DNA of 64,000 bases from HGM13862 sp031553915 (GCA_031553915.1 JAVBKT010000004.1:1-64000); one strand, 5' to 3'; numbered from the stretch's first letter, positions 25,598-34,447 are shown. The notes: a model not told the origin generated them from the letters alone. Made by a program: numbers and translations.

Positions 25598-26839
25598 ATG
25601 AATAGATCAGCAGAGCTGTTATTTAATTATCTACATGACATTATCTATGCACCGACTAAAGCGCAACTCGATATTGATGAGCTGGACGCTGATTTTTGTG
25701 ATTTGGGCGAGGGGCTAAAGGTGTTAGCCGATATGATAGGAGAATCGCGGACTTTTGCTGCTGCTCTGGCCCGTGGTGAGCTTGATGTGCCGCTTCCCCA
25801 AAAAGAAAATGAGCTTTCCTCCTCGCTTAAGACTATGCACGCGGGCCTGAAGCATTTAACCTGGCAAGCCGAGCAGGTTGCCAAAGGTGATTATGGCCAG
25901 CGGGTTGATTTTATGGGCGAGTTTTCCGCTTCTTTTAATGCGATGATTGAACAATTGGAGGCACGGCGGGCTGCCCTGGAAGCAGAAATTGAATCCGGCA
26001 AAATGATGACTAAGGCCTTAGAACAAAGCAATCTTTTGCTAAGCGGTATTACTGCTAATATTCCACAGATGATTATTGTTTTGAATGAGGACGGGATCAT
26101 TTTGTTTAGCAATCATGCGGGAGAAGCAGGTCTGGCGGCAGATCATTTTCTGCGCCGGGCTTTGCTGGCTCTGATGCAAACCACAACGGATGTTCATGGT
26201 AACAGAGCTGTAGAAATCACCACAGAGGCGAATCATAAGCAGCGCTACTATTCTATTATTTTCTATCCGCTTTGCTGGCATCAGGATGATGCGGTTGCCT
26301 TTGTGGTGGTTGATATCAGTGTTGACCGCAAACATATGCTGGATCTGGAAGAACATGTTTATTTTGATCCCTTGACAAAATTGCATAACCGCCTTTATGG
26401 CATGGAGCATTTACAGCAACTAGTTAATGCGGGGCAGCCATTTACGCTTTGCTTTGTTGATCTGGATAATCTGAAATATGTTAATGATAATTTTGGCCAC
26501 AAGGTTGGCGATTGCTATATTATTGACGCAGCTGCCGTATTGGATTCTTTTGGCGATGATATAATAGTTTGCCGTATTGGCGGCGATGAATTTATGCTGC
26601 TTTGGCCGGGGAGTGATGCGGCAAAAGTAACAGAGAAAATGAAAGAATGCTGTCGGCAATTGATGCAGGGGACCAATAATAATCAGAAACCCTATATCGT
26701 TAGCTTGAGCTATGGTATTGTTGATGTTCCCGCTGATACAGCGCTTTCACCCAGCGAAGTATTGGCAATTGCGGATGAAAGAATGTATTTGCATAAACGC
26801 AAGAAAAAACATTTGCGGAACAATTTTAATTACTTTTAA
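25598..26839 (+). CDS. diguanylate cyclase (GGDEF) with HAMP-like and PAS-like regions
   Basis: The 413-residue protein has an N-terminal helical, HAMP-like part (residues 60-130: EQVAKGDYGQRVDFMGEFSASFNAM), a PAS-like middle (about 145-240: IPQMIIVLNEDGIILFSN) and a C-terminal GGDEF domain (about 250-405: FDPLTKLHNR, DLDNLKYVNDNFGHKVGD, RIGGDEF). The intact GGDEF predicts synthesis of cyclic di-GMP from two GTP. No RxxD inhibitory site is visible before GGDEF. No membrane segment was found, so it is probably cytoplasmic. It is paired with the V4R protein. Confidence 0.88.
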   Translation: MNRSAELLFNYLHDIIYAPTKAQLDIDELDADFCDLGEGLKVLADMIGESRTFAAALARGELDVPLPQKENELSSSLKTMHAGLKHLTWQAEQVAKGDYGQRVDFMGEFSASFNAMIEQLEARRAALEAEIESGKMMTKALEQSNLLLSGITANIPQMIIVLNEDGIILFSNHAGEAGLAADHFLRRALLALMQTTTDVHGNRAVEITTEANHKQRYYSIIFYPLCWHQDDAVAFVVVDISVDRKHMLDLEEHVYFDPLTKLHNRLYGMEHLQQLVNAGQPFTLCFVDLDNLKYVNDNFGHKVGDCYIIDAAAVLDSFGDDIIVCRIGGDEFMLLWPGSDAAKVTEKMKECCRQLMQGTNNNQKPYIVSLSYGIVDVPADTALSPSEVLAIADERMYLHKRKKKHLRNNFNYF

Positions 26840-26866
26840 ACAAAGCGCACTGCGCTTTGTTTTTAT
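26838..26866 (+). terminator. terminator after the diguanylate cyclase gene
   Basis: AAACAAAGCGCA pairs with TGCGCTTTGTTT around a very short turn, followed by T residues. Confidence 0.8.
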
Positions 26867-26927
26867 GTGGCAGGTAAAAGCAGGGGAATGCCGTGTGGCG
26901 GCGAAAAGCTTTTTAGAGGTGATATAG

Positions 26928-28472
26928 TTGCTAGCAATGATAAAAAGCTGTGTTGTCAACGGCTTAGAGGGATTGCCTATCGTTGTCGAGGTGGATGTTG
27001 GCGCGGGTCTCGCTGCTTTTGATATTGTCGGGCTGCCTGATGTTTCCGTCCGTGAGAGTAAAGAGCGGGTGCGCGCTGCGCTCAAAAATTCCGGCTTTGA
27101 TTTTCCTATTCGCCGGATCACTGTCAACCTGGCCCCCGCTGATATAAAAAAAGTAGGCCCGGCCCTGGATTTGCCGATTGCTATTGGCATCTTAGCTGCT
27201 ACAGGGCAGATTGAAATAGACCTTTCGGCCAGCGCCTTTGTCGGCGAGCTGTCCTTGGAGGGCTCCTTGCGGCCGATTAGCGGCGCTTTATCTATTGCTG
27301 ACCGCCTGTCTGCCATGCCTGATATTACGCAGCTCTTTTTGCCCAAGGATAATGCTGCGGAAGCAGCGATAAATAACGGTATTGAGGTATTCGCTGTTGA
27401 AAACCTGACGCAATTGGTTGATTTTTTTCATGGGGAAGAGCAGATCACACCAACCTGCGTAGATGTTTTGCAGTTGCTGCAAAATGAGCAGAACGATGAC
27501 CTTTTGGATATGTGCGATGTTCTGGGGCAGCATGCGGTAAAGCGCGCTTTGGAGATCGCTGCGGCAGGCGCGCATAATCTTTTGATGATCGGCCCGCCCG
27601 GCAGCGGCAAAACGATGCTGGCCAGACGGCTGCCGACGATATTGCCGGAAATGACGCTGAACGAGAGCCTGGAAGTGACCAAGATTTATAGTATTTGCGG
27701 CATGCTGGCCAAAAACCAGGCCTTGATTAACCGGCGTCCCTTTCGCTCGCCGCATCACGGCGCTTCTTCTGCGAGCATTATCGGCGGCGGCGCTAACCCC
27801 CGTCCGGGTGAGATTAGCCTGGCTTCCCGCGGTGTGCTTTTCCTTGATGAGATGCCAGAATTTCACCGCGATGTCTTGGAAGCCCTGCGCCAGCCGATGG
27901 AAGATCATGTGGTGACGATTTCACGGGTGGCCAGTAGGCTGGATTTTCCCGCCTCTTTTCAGCTGGTGGGCTCAATGAACCCTTGCCCCTGCGGTTATTA
28001 TGGCGATAATAGCAAACCATGCACTTGTACTCCGCACCAACGCTACCGCTATTTTCAAAAAATCTCAGGTCCTTTGCTGGACCGTATTGATCTTCAGATT
28101 GAGGTACCGCGGATTAAATATCAGGAAATTTCCGGCCACTCGTCTAATGAGGAAAGCTCCGCCCAGATCAAAGCCAGAGTCAAAGCTGCCCGCGAGATGC
28201 AAAGCCGGCGTTTTGGCGAAGGCAGCGGCTTGACCAATGCCTTGATGAGCAGGCGCGATTTGGAGAAATATTGCCGCCCGGATCAAGAAGGCGCGGCCTT
28301 GCTGGCTGAGGCTTTTCGCAACCTCAAGCTGAGCGGCAGGGGGCATGACCGCATCCTTAAAATTGCCAGAACCATCGCTGACCTGGCAGCTGCCGAGCAT
28401 ATCGGCGTCAACCATATCGCCGAAGCTATACAATATCGAAATTTGGATCGAGAGGAACTGAATGGCTTTTAG
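26928..28472 (+). CDS. YifB/ComM-family Mg-chelatase-like AAA+ ATPase
   Basis: The 514-residue protein has the ComM/YifB order: an N-terminal Lon-like S5 domain (GLPIVVEVDVGAGLAAFDIVGLPDVSVRESKERVRAALKNSGF), a Walker A GPPGSGKTMLARRLP, Walker B GVLFLDEMPEF, a Cys cluster NPCPCGYYGD...CTC and a C-terminal Mg-chelatase domain. ComM is a branch-migration helicase that aids integration of DNA taken up in transformation in Haemophilus and Vibrio; the role in Firmicutes is less clear. The start TTG 26928 gives the family-typical MLA N-terminus and has GAGGTG at six bases. It overlaps dusB by 11 bases. Confidence 0.92.
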   Translation: MLAMIKSCVVNGLEGLPIVVEVDVGAGLAAFDIVGLPDVSVRESKERVRAALKNSGFDFPIRRITVNLAPADIKKVGPALDLPIAIGILAATGQIEIDLSASAFVGELSLEGSLRPISGALSIADRLSAMPDITQLFLPKDNAAEAAINNGIEVFAVENLTQLVDFFHGEEQITPTCVDVLQLLQNEQNDDLLDMCDVLGQHAVKRALEIAAAGAHNLLMIGPPGSGKTMLARRLPTILPEMTLNESLEVTKIYSICGMLAKNQALINRRPFRSPHHGASSASIIGGGANPRPGEISLASRGVLFLDEMPEFHRDVLEALRQPMEDHVVTISRVASRLDFPASFQLVGSMNPCPCGYYGDNSKPCTCTPHQRYRYFQKISGPLLDRIDLQIEVPRIKYQEISGHSSNEESSAQIKARVKAAREMQSRRFGEGSGLTNALMSRRDLEKYCRPDQEGAALLAEAFRNLKLSGRGHDRILKIARTIADLAAAEHIGVNHIAEAIQYRNLDREELNGF

Positions 28473-29487
28473 TTTTCAGCTAGCAGCAGCGCCAATAGCT
28501 GGTATTAGCACCAGAACATATCGTGATATTGTCCGTAGCATGGGAGCTGACTTGCCTTATGGCGAGATGATCAGCGCCCGTGCTTTGGTATATGGCAATA
28601 AAAAAACCTTTGAATTGCTTGATTTGGCTGAAGAACTAAGCCCCAAGGTAGTGCAGTTGTTTGGCTCTGAACCAAGTTTTATGCGCGAGGCAGCGGAGAT
28701 TGTCAAGGCTGCCGGAGCTGATTATCTTGATATTAATATGGGCTGCCCGGTGCCAAAGATTGTCCGCAACAATGAAGGCTCAGCGCTGATGCGGAACCCT
28801 TGCTTGGCAGCCAGCCTGGTGCAGGCTGTGGCAGCGGCGGGACTGCCGGTTTCAGTTAAATTTCGTAGCGGCTGGGATAACCAAAACAGCAATGCCCTGG
28901 AATTTGCCCAGGCGATGGAGCAGGCAGGCGCCGCTTTTATCGCTGTGCATGGCCGCACACGCGAGCAGTTTTATAGCGGTCAGGCGGACTGGCAGGTGAT
29001 CAGGAGCATCAAAGCCAAGCTGGTTATTCCGGTGATCGGCAATGGCGATATTTTTTGTGCGGCGGATGCGCTGAGAATGAAGGAAGAAACCGGCTGCGAC
29101 GCGGTGATGGTCGGCCGGGGAATGCTGGGTAATCCCTGGCTGTTTGCTGATATCAAAGCCGCCTTTGCCGGAGAAGAACAAACGGGGCGTCCTCCAGGGG
29201 CGGCAATAGTTGAGCAGGCCTTAGCTCATCTGGGTAGCCAGATTGACCGGGCTGCTATCTGGCTGGCTCAAAGAGAAAAGCTGGAAGATATAGCCGTGCG
29301 AAAACTGGCGGAAGAGCTGGCGATCAAATCTATGCGCACTCATCTGGGCTGGTATATTAAAGGCCTGCGCCATGCCCGCGATTTGCGGCGGGAAATTAAT
29401 AGTTTGGATACCTATCAGCAGATAGCCGAAGCTTTTAGCCGCTACCTGGAAGGCAGCTTGATTACGGCGGCTGCTGATGAAGGATAG
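28462..29487 (+). CDS. dusB: tRNA-dihydrouridine synthase
   Basis: Dus enzymes reduce uridine to dihydrouridine in tRNA D-loops with FMN and NADPH. The 341-residue protein shows LAAAPIAGISTRTYR, INMGCPVPKIVRNNEGSALM (with catalytic Cys), VKFRSGW, HGRTREQFYSG, IGNGDI and DAVMVGRGMLGNPWLF. These fit the DusB subgroup. It overlaps the comM gene and ends at a terminator that lies inside the convergent unknown gene. Confidence 0.92.
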   Translation: MAFSFQLAAAPIAGISTRTYRDIVRSMGADLPYGEMISARALVYGNKKTFELLDLAEELSPKVVQLFGSEPSFMREAAEIVKAAGADYLDINMGCPVPKIVRNNEGSALMRNPCLAASLVQAVAAAGLPVSVKFRSGWDNQNSNALEFAQAMEQAGAAFIAVHGRTREQFYSGQADWQVIRSIKAKLVIPVIGNGDIFCAADALRMKEETGCDAVMVGRGMLGNPWLFADIKAAFAGEEQTGRPPGAAIVEQALAHLGSQIDRAAIWLAQREKLEDIAVRKLAEELAIKSMRTHLGWYIKGLRHARDLRREINSLDTYQQIAEAFSRYLEGSLITAAADEG

Positions 29488-30098
29488 AACTGCTGCTTTT
29501 TGGCAGCTGCCAGCAGTTTTTTGAGATAAGCCGGCTCAAAGGCCGGGTAATGATTAATGCTGGCGGCCAGCACGGCCTCTGCCACATCCACGCTGATCAC
29601 TCCTTGCTCTGTTTCGATAGCAGTGGGCAGGGCTAATTCTTTGAGCGGATAGCCGTTTTGCTTGCTTTCAGTGATGAATCCATACTTGGCAAACAGGTAT
29701 TCGGAAATATTCTGCGCCGCTTTGCCGCTAATGCTGATTTTGTCTGTTTCTCTAAGCAAGGTAAAGAGAGCCAGACGTCCGGCAATGCTGTCAGAATTGA
29801 TAATCAGCGTCCGCTCCCGCCAATCCGGCTGCTGCTGATCAAGAATTTGTGGCAAAAAGGCCAGCTGCAAAAATCTGCCGTCAGCTATGGCGAGATGAGG
29901 AATGATGCCAATATCCGCCCGCATTTTCGCATGGGTAGCCAGCATAATAAAGCAGCCGCTATTGACTGCTTTGATCGTTTTTTTAGGACGGGGCCGCCAG
30001 CCATAGTTGACGACTTCAATAGACTCGTCGCGAAACTGCCATGAGTGGGAAAAGTCAGCAATTTTGTTTTCGCTGATAGCGGCAATTTTTTTCAACAA
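29442..30098 (-). CDS. conserved hypothetical protein
   Basis: I do not recognise this 218-residue protein. It looks coding: it has a TTG start (30098, or the next TTG codon) behind AAGGAG and a balanced composition. Its C-terminus overlaps the convergent dusB by 46 bases. No signal peptide or membrane segment is seen. Notable stretches are NYGWRPRPKKTIKAVNSGCF, GIIPHLAIADGRFLQLAFLPQILDQ and VISVDVAEAVLAASINHYPAFEP; the last could be an alpha-helical effector or regulatory part. Divergent from greA. No function is proposed. Confidence 0.6.
   Translation of the reverse strand: MLKKIAAISENKIADFSHSWQFRDESIEVVNYGWRPRPKKTIKAVNSGCFIMLATHAKMRADIGIIPHLAIADGRFLQLAFLPQILDQQQPDWRERTLIINSDSIAGRLALFTLLRETDKISISGKAAQNISEYLFAKYGFITESKQNGYPLKELALPTAIETEQGVISVDVAEAVLAASINHYPAFEPAYLKKLLAAAKKQQFYPSSAAAVIKLPSR
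29488..29522 (+). terminator. dusB terminator inside the convergent gene
   Basis: AACTGCTG (29488-29495) pairs with CAGCAGTT (29511-29518), followed by T residues. It lies just after the dusB stop and within the 3' part of the minus-strand unknown gene. Confidence 0.65.
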
Positions 30099-30255
30099 CA
30101 GACTCCTTTTCGGGAAATGGCTAAGTAAAAAACTCTGCTAAGAGAGACAATAAATATTGAGCTAATATGTACTGCAATGGTGAGCGAAGATAATAAAAGC
30201 TTATTTGCCAATTTTGCAGTGGATGCATTGACAACAGGATTGGCTGGAAAACGCC

Positions 30256-30284
30256 TTGACAAAGAGGCTTATTGGGCATAAAAT
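30256..30284 (+). promoter_or_regulatory. sigma-A promoter of greA-lysS
   Basis: TTGACA (30256-30261), a 17-bp spacer and TAAAAT (30279-30284) lie 43 bases upstream of the greA start. Confidence 0.8.
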
Positions 30285-30327
30285 AATATAGATATCCAAG
30301 TGATTTATCCTGAAAGGTGGTACAAAT

Positions 30328-30810
30328 ATGGTTGAGCATGAAGTGCTGATGACAATTGAAGGTCTCAAACAAATGGAAAGCGACCTGGAACATTTAAAAA
30401 CAGTGCGCAGAAAAGAAGTAGCGGCACGCATTAAACAAGCTATTGAGTTTGGCGATATCTCCGAAAACTCTGAGTATGAAGACGCCAAAAACGAACAGGC
30501 CTTTATTGAAGGGCAAATCCTTAATCTGGAAAAAATGCTCAAAAACGCTAAAGTGGTTGATTCAACAGACTTAAACGTTGATGTTATCAGTGAATATGCT
30601 TATGTTATTGCTTTGAACCTTGATAGCAACGAAAAAATAGAATTTCAAGTTGTCGGCTCAGTGGAAGCCAAGCCTTTTGAAGGTAAAATATCCAATGAAA
30701 GCCCGATCGGCAAAGCTGTGCTGGGACATACCATTGGCGATGTTATTGAAATCACCGTACCGGCCGGGATTACTAATTTGAAAATCCTAGGTATTTCTAA
30801 AAATAAATAA
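30328..30810 (+). CDS. greA: transcription elongation factor GreA
   Basis: GreA enters the RNA polymerase secondary channel and rescues backtracked complexes by stimulating transcript cleavage. The 160-residue protein has the N-terminal coiled coil with the tip motif GDISENSEYEDAKNEQAFIEG (acidic tip residues present) and the C-terminal FKBP-like domain with ESPIGKAVLGHTIGDVIEI. It is followed after 20 bases by lysS, a common Firmicute order. The ribosome site is AAAGGTGG. Confidence 0.95.
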   Translation: MVEHEVLMTIEGLKQMESDLEHLKTVRRKEVAARIKQAIEFGDISENSEYEDAKNEQAFIEGQILNLEKMLKNAKVVDSTDLNVDVISEYAYVIALNLDSNEKIEFQVVGSVEAKPFEGKISNESPIGKAVLGHTIGDVIEITVPAGITNLKILGISKNK

Positions 30811-30830
30811 GTGAGTTAGAGGAAGAAAAG

Positions 30831-32297
30831 ATGGCAGAACTGGAACAAAATGAACAAATGCAAATACGCCTGGCTAAACTTGAGGAGCTGAAAGCAAGGG
30901 GCGTTGACCCCTTTGGCGGCCGTTTTGAACGGATGCATACCTCGAATCAGATAATTAATGATTTTGAGCGGCTGGAAGGCCGGGCGACTATTGTTTGCGG
31001 CAGGGTTATGGCTATCCGCGGCCATGGCAAAGCCAGCTTTGTTGTTTTAGCGGACAATGACGGACAAATCCAGATTTACATTCGTGAGGATGAGGTTGGC
31101 GAAGAGCAATATGAGATATTCAAGCTGTGGGATATTGGCGATATCGTCGGTATTGCCGGAGAGATTTTCCGCACCCACAGAGGAGAAGTATCGGTCAAAG
31201 CTAAAACCCTGGCTTTCCTCAGCAAAGGCTTGCGGCCATTGCCGGAAAAATTTCATGGACTCAAGGATGTTGAGCTGCGCTACCGCCAACGCTATGTGGA
31301 TTTGATTGTCAATCCTGAGGTGAAAGAAACTTTTGTCAAGCGCAGCCATATTATCCGCGCTATGCGCAATTGGCTGGATAACAGGGGTTTTCTTGAGGTG
31401 GAGACGCCGGTGCTGCATGCTATTGCCGGCGGCGCGGCAGCCAGACCTTTCATCACACATCATAATACGCTCGATATTGATCTATATATGCGTATTGCCC
31501 TCGAATTACATCTAAAAAGGTTGATTGTTGGCGGCATGGAAAAGGTCTATGAGATTGGCCGTGTTTTCCGTAATGAAGGTATTTCCATCCGTCACAATCC
31601 GGAATTCACGCTGCTTGAGCTCTACAAGGCCTATAGCGATTATTATGGCATGATGGAGCTGACAGAGAAGATGGTCTCTGATATTGCTCTCGAAGTTCTC
31701 GGTACGGATATTGTCACTTATCAGGGGCAGGAAATCAGCTTTAAGCCACCGTGGAAGCGGATCACCATGTTTGATGCGATCAAACAATATTCCGGCTATG
31801 ATTTTACGCAGATTACCACTGATGAGCAAGCCAGAGATGCAGCTAAAGAAGCTGGGCTGGAGATCGCCGATGATGCGGACCGCGGTAATATCATCAATCT
31901 CTTCTTTGAAGAAAAGGTTGAGCATAATTTGATTCAGCCAACCTTTGTGCTGGATTATCCGATTGAGATTTCGCCGCTGGTGAAGAAAAAGCACGATGAC
32001 GCCAGCCTGGTTTACCGTTTTGAAGGCTTTGTCTTTGGCCGCGAGCTGTGTAATGCTTATTCCGAGCTTAATGACCCGATTGACCAAAGAGAGAGGTTTG
32101 ACAAGCAGATGGAGCTGCGCGCCAAGGGTGATGAAGAAGCCAATGAAACGGATGAGGACTTTTTGCGGGCGCTGGAATATGGCATGCCGCCAACAGGCGG
32201 TTTAGGCATTGGCATCGACCGTCTGGTAATGTTTTTGACGGATTCGGCCTCCATTCGCGATGTCATCCTTTTCCCCACATTGCGTACCAAAGAATAG
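30831..32297 (+). CDS. lysS: lysyl-tRNA synthetase, class II
   Basis: The 488-residue enzyme charges tRNA(Lys). An N-terminal OB-fold (about residues 55-140) is followed by the class II catalytic core, with motif 1 near RAMRNWLDNRGFLEVETPVLH, motif 2 FRNEGISIRHNPEFTLLE and motif 3 GLGIGIDRLVM. In the substrate loop HAIAGGAAARPFITHHN, residues GGAAARPF take the place of the usual Gly-Gly-Ala-Xaa-Ala-Arg-Pro-Phe, a normal match. It is in one operon with greA and ends at an imperfect hairpin that overlaps the next small gene. Confidence 0.95.
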   Translation: MAELEQNEQMQIRLAKLEELKARGVDPFGGRFERMHTSNQIINDFERLEGRATIVCGRVMAIRGHGKASFVVLADNDGQIQIYIREDEVGEEQYEIFKLWDIGDIVGIAGEIFRTHRGEVSVKAKTLAFLSKGLRPLPEKFHGLKDVELRYRQRYVDLIVNPEVKETFVKRSHIIRAMRNWLDNRGFLEVETPVLHAIAGGAAARPFITHHNTLDIDLYMRIALELHLKRLIVGGMEKVYEIGRVFRNEGISIRHNPEFTLLELYKAYSDYYGMMELTEKMVSDIALEVLGTDIVTYQGQEISFKPPWKRITMFDAIKQYSGYDFTQITTDEQARDAAKEAGLEIADDADRGNIINLFFEEKVEHNLIQPTFVLDYPIEISPLVKKKHDDASLVYRFEGFVFGRELCNAYSELNDPIDQRERFDKQMELRAKGDEEANETDEDFLRALEYGMPPTGGLGIGIDRLVMFLTDSASIRDVILFPTLRTKE

Positions 32298-32307
32298 CAG
32301 AGCATAA

Positions 32308-32352
32308 AATTACCGTCTTCTGGAAAAATTATCCCGGAAGGCGGTGATTTTT
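32308..32352 (+). terminator. imperfect terminator hairpin after lysS
   Basis: ATTACCGTCTTC-GG pairs imperfectly with CC-GGAAGGCGGTGAT around an A-rich loop, followed by seven T. The 3' arm also supplies the ribosome site of the next gene, so termination and translation may compete. Confidence 0.55.
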
Positions 32353-32781
32353 TTGTGCTGGATTTTATTTGTGGTGTTATGTATTTATCTGCTTTTGCTG
32401 CTGCTCTTTTACCCCTTAACTTTGATGTTGAGAATAGAAGACGGCAAATTGCGCATCTACTGGCTGCCCCGGGTATTTGCCGGCTATAGCCGTCCGCTTT
32501 TATTGGTAAGAACTGAAAACAAAAAAAAACACAGCTGGAGCACAGTCAGAAAGCGGCTGTTAGCTGTCAAAAAGATTTGGCGTTTGATACGGCTGCCGCG
32601 TTTAGAGCAGATATATTTTGATTTTCTGCTCAGGAACCCGGGGCCAGATCAGCTGCAAGCGGAATGTATAATATCCTATACCTTGAGTGATATTATAAGT
32701 AAACACATCCGCCACAGATGGCGGAGATGGCGGAGGCAAAATTATGGCAAGCGAACACGAAATTGTTTCTTTGATGAATAG
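32344..32781 (+). CDS. membrane-anchored small protein upstream of gerW, possibly a shortened DUF2953/YtfI protein
   Basis: The product is about 145 residues from GTG 32344, or 142 from TTG 32353, which has better spacing to AAGGCGGTG. It has one N-terminal membrane segment (LCWILFVVLCIYLLLLLLFYPLTLML) and a basic cytoplasmic part rich in Arg and Lys. In many Firmicutes the gene before ytfJ encodes YtfI, a DUF2953 protein of about 210-230 residues. The first 60 residues here resemble that start (inference), but the protein is shorter and its last 38 bases overlap gerW in another frame. It may be a truncated form. Confidence 0.5.
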   Translation: MIFLCWILFVVLCIYLLLLLLFYPLTLMLRIEDGKLRIYWLPRVFAGYSRPLLLVRTENKKKHSWSTVRKRLLAVKKIWRLIRLPRLEQIYFDFLLRNPGPDQLQAECIISYTLSDIISKHIRHRWRRWRRQNYGKRTRNCFFDE

Positions 32782-33139
32782 CGCAATGAAAAGCCTGAGA
32801 GAGTTGATCGATGTTAATACCATTGTCGGAGATATTATTGAAAACGATGATGGCTTGACGGTTATTCCCATTTCCAAGGTCAGTTGCGGTTTTGTCGCCG
32901 GAGGCGGTGATCTTTGCTCAAAGGTAAAGGAGAATACGCCCTTTGCCGGGGGCAGCGGCGCCGGAATTAATGTGCAGCCGGTGGGCTTTGTGGTGCTGGC
33001 TAAAGACCAGGTGCGCTTTATCCCGGTCTCTGGCGCTACTGCCTTTGATAAGGCCATAGACGCGCTGCCTATTTTAGTGGAGCAGATTGAAAAGGTGATC
33101 GGCAAAAAACCAGATAGCAACATTGGGCATCAATATTAA
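32744..33139 (+). CDS. ytfJ: GerW/YtfJ family sporulation protein
   Basis: The 131-residue protein has the GerW signature: IVGDIIENDDGLTVIPISKVSCGFVAGGGD, then GGGSGAGINVQPVGFVVL-like Gly-rich strands (FAGGSGAGINVQPVGFVVLAKDQVRFIPV). In Bacillus subtilis YtfJ/GerW is needed for normal germination with L-alanine through the GerA receptor. The ATG at 32744 lies behind GGAGG. A strong terminator follows. It sits just upstream of the dacB-spmA-spmB spore operon. Confidence 0.92.
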   Translation: MASEHEIVSLMNSAMKSLRELIDVNTIVGDIIENDDGLTVIPISKVSCGFVAGGGDLCSKVKENTPFAGGSGAGINVQPVGFVVLAKDQVRFIPVSGATAFDKAIDALPILVEQIEKVIGKKPDSNIGHQY

Positions 33140-33160
33140 ATAAATCAGGAAAAAAGAGTA

Positions 33161-33192
33161 AAAGAATCCTCCATAAAGGAGGATTCTTTTTT
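33161..33192 (+). terminator. ytfJ terminator
   Basis: AAGAATCCTCC (33162-33172) pairs with GGAGGATTCTT (33178-33188), loop ATAAA, followed by T residues. Confidence 0.88.
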
Positions 33193-33246
33193 GTCAATGA
33201 GGAACTAAGTATAATTATTTGACAAATTTCGATAAGGGGATTTGCT

Positions 33247-34380
33247 GTGAAAAAATTAGCCATCATATTAGCCTTATGTTTGTGTCTGGTTTTTGCGGTT
33301 AGCCTACCAGCGGCAGCTATCAGCATTGAAGCTGATGCCTGCATTTTGATTGACGCTGCCACGGGGAGGGTTATCTATCAGCAAGATGCGCATCAGCCAT
33401 TGCCGCCGGCTTCAACCACCAAGGTGCTTACGGCTTTAATGGTTTTGCAAACAGAAAAAGATTTGCAGCGGATAGTCACCCTGCCTGATGATTTTGTCAA
33501 TGTGGGAGAGTCTGGCATTTATCTGGAGGCGGGAGAGCAGCAGACCATAGAAGATTTGCTTTATGCTTTGCTGCTTAAATCAGCAAATGACTCTGCCCAG
33601 GCTTTGGCTATCGGGGTTTCCGGCACAGAGGCTGCCTTTGTTAAATATATGAATGACTACACCAAGGAAATGGGTCTCGTTGATAGCACCTGGGTCAATC
33701 CTCATGGCCTGGATGATGCCAATCATCTAACCAGCGCCTATGACCTGGCGATGATAACCCGAGAGGCGATGAAAATACCGCTGTTTAATGAAATTATCAC
33801 CACCGACTCTTGGTCCATGCCTTGGGAGGGCAGCGCCTATGAACGCCAGCTGTTCAACAAAAACCTCTTTTTGGACCGCTATGAGGGGGCCGACGGGGTG
33901 AAAACCGGTTATACCTCTGTCGCGGGGAATTGCCTGATTGCTTCTGCTACCAGGGATGGTATGCGTTTAATCGGCGTAGTACTTAATTGTCCGGAATTCA
34001 CTCATTATGACCAAATGGCTATTTTGATGGATTACGGTTTTGCCAACTATGAACCTTTGGCACTGAAATCAGCAGGTGAGGTTGTCGGCACCATAAAAGT
34101 TACTAAGGGCAATGTCAATAGGGTTGATGCGGTTTTGGCCAGTGATATTGTGATCGCTATGCCCAATGGCACGACCTTTACGCCAACGATCAAGCTGGAT
34201 ATTCCCAACTCCTTGCCTGCACCCCTTAATCTGGAAGAAGCAGTAGGCACCGTCTCTTTTAGCGATGATATGGGCAACACCGTGGAAGCGCCGGTATATG
34301 TTAAGCAGCCGGTGAAATATTATGTTTTTGGCGACATTTTGAAAAATGTCTGGCAGAGCTTTATTAATGTTTTCTTTTAG
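33247..34380 (+). CDS. dacB: D-alanyl-D-alanine carboxypeptidase (DacB/DacF type)
   Basis: This 377-residue penicillin-binding protein trims the terminal D-Ala from peptidoglycan peptides. It has a signal peptide (cleavage near residue 24), the catalytic SxxK as STTK (S56-K59), SxN as SAN (112-114) and KTG (219-221), followed by a C-terminal beta-rich domain and an amphipathic tail (LKNVWQSFINVFF). The order dacB-spmA-spmB is that of the Bacillus spore-cortex operon, so a role in cortex cross-link control is likely. DacF is an alternative name on sequence alone. The ribosome site is AAGGGG. Confidence 0.9.
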   Translation: MKKLAIILALCLCLVFAVSLPAAAISIEADACILIDAATGRVIYQQDAHQPLPPASTTKVLTALMVLQTEKDLQRIVTLPDDFVNVGESGIYLEAGEQQTIEDLLYALLLKSANDSAQALAIGVSGTEAAFVKYMNDYTKEMGLVDSTWVNPHGLDDANHLTSAYDLAMITREAMKIPLFNEIITTDSWSMPWEGSAYERQLFNKNLFLDRYEGADGVKTGYTSVAGNCLIASATRDGMRLIGVVLNCPEFTHYDQMAILMDYGFANYEPLALKSAGEVVGTIKVTKGNVNRVDAVLASDIVIAMPNGTTFTPTIKLDIPNSLPAPLNLEEAVGTVSFSDDMGNTVEAPVYVKQPVKYYVFGDILKNVWQSFINVFF

Positions 34381-34408
34381 CTAGTCATTAGGGATGGCTT
34401 AGTCATTG

Positions 34409-34447
34409 TTCACATCACCTGTGCATAGGATATATTGGTGATGTGAA
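34409..34447 (+). promoter_or_regulatory. hairpin covering the spmA ribosome binding site
   Basis: TTCACATCACC (34409-34419) is the exact reverse complement of GGTGATGTGAA (34437-34447). The 3' arm contains the only ribosome-site-like sequence (GGTGAT) and the A of the ATG start. Folding would hide both. Whether it regulates spmA is not known. Confidence 0.5.
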
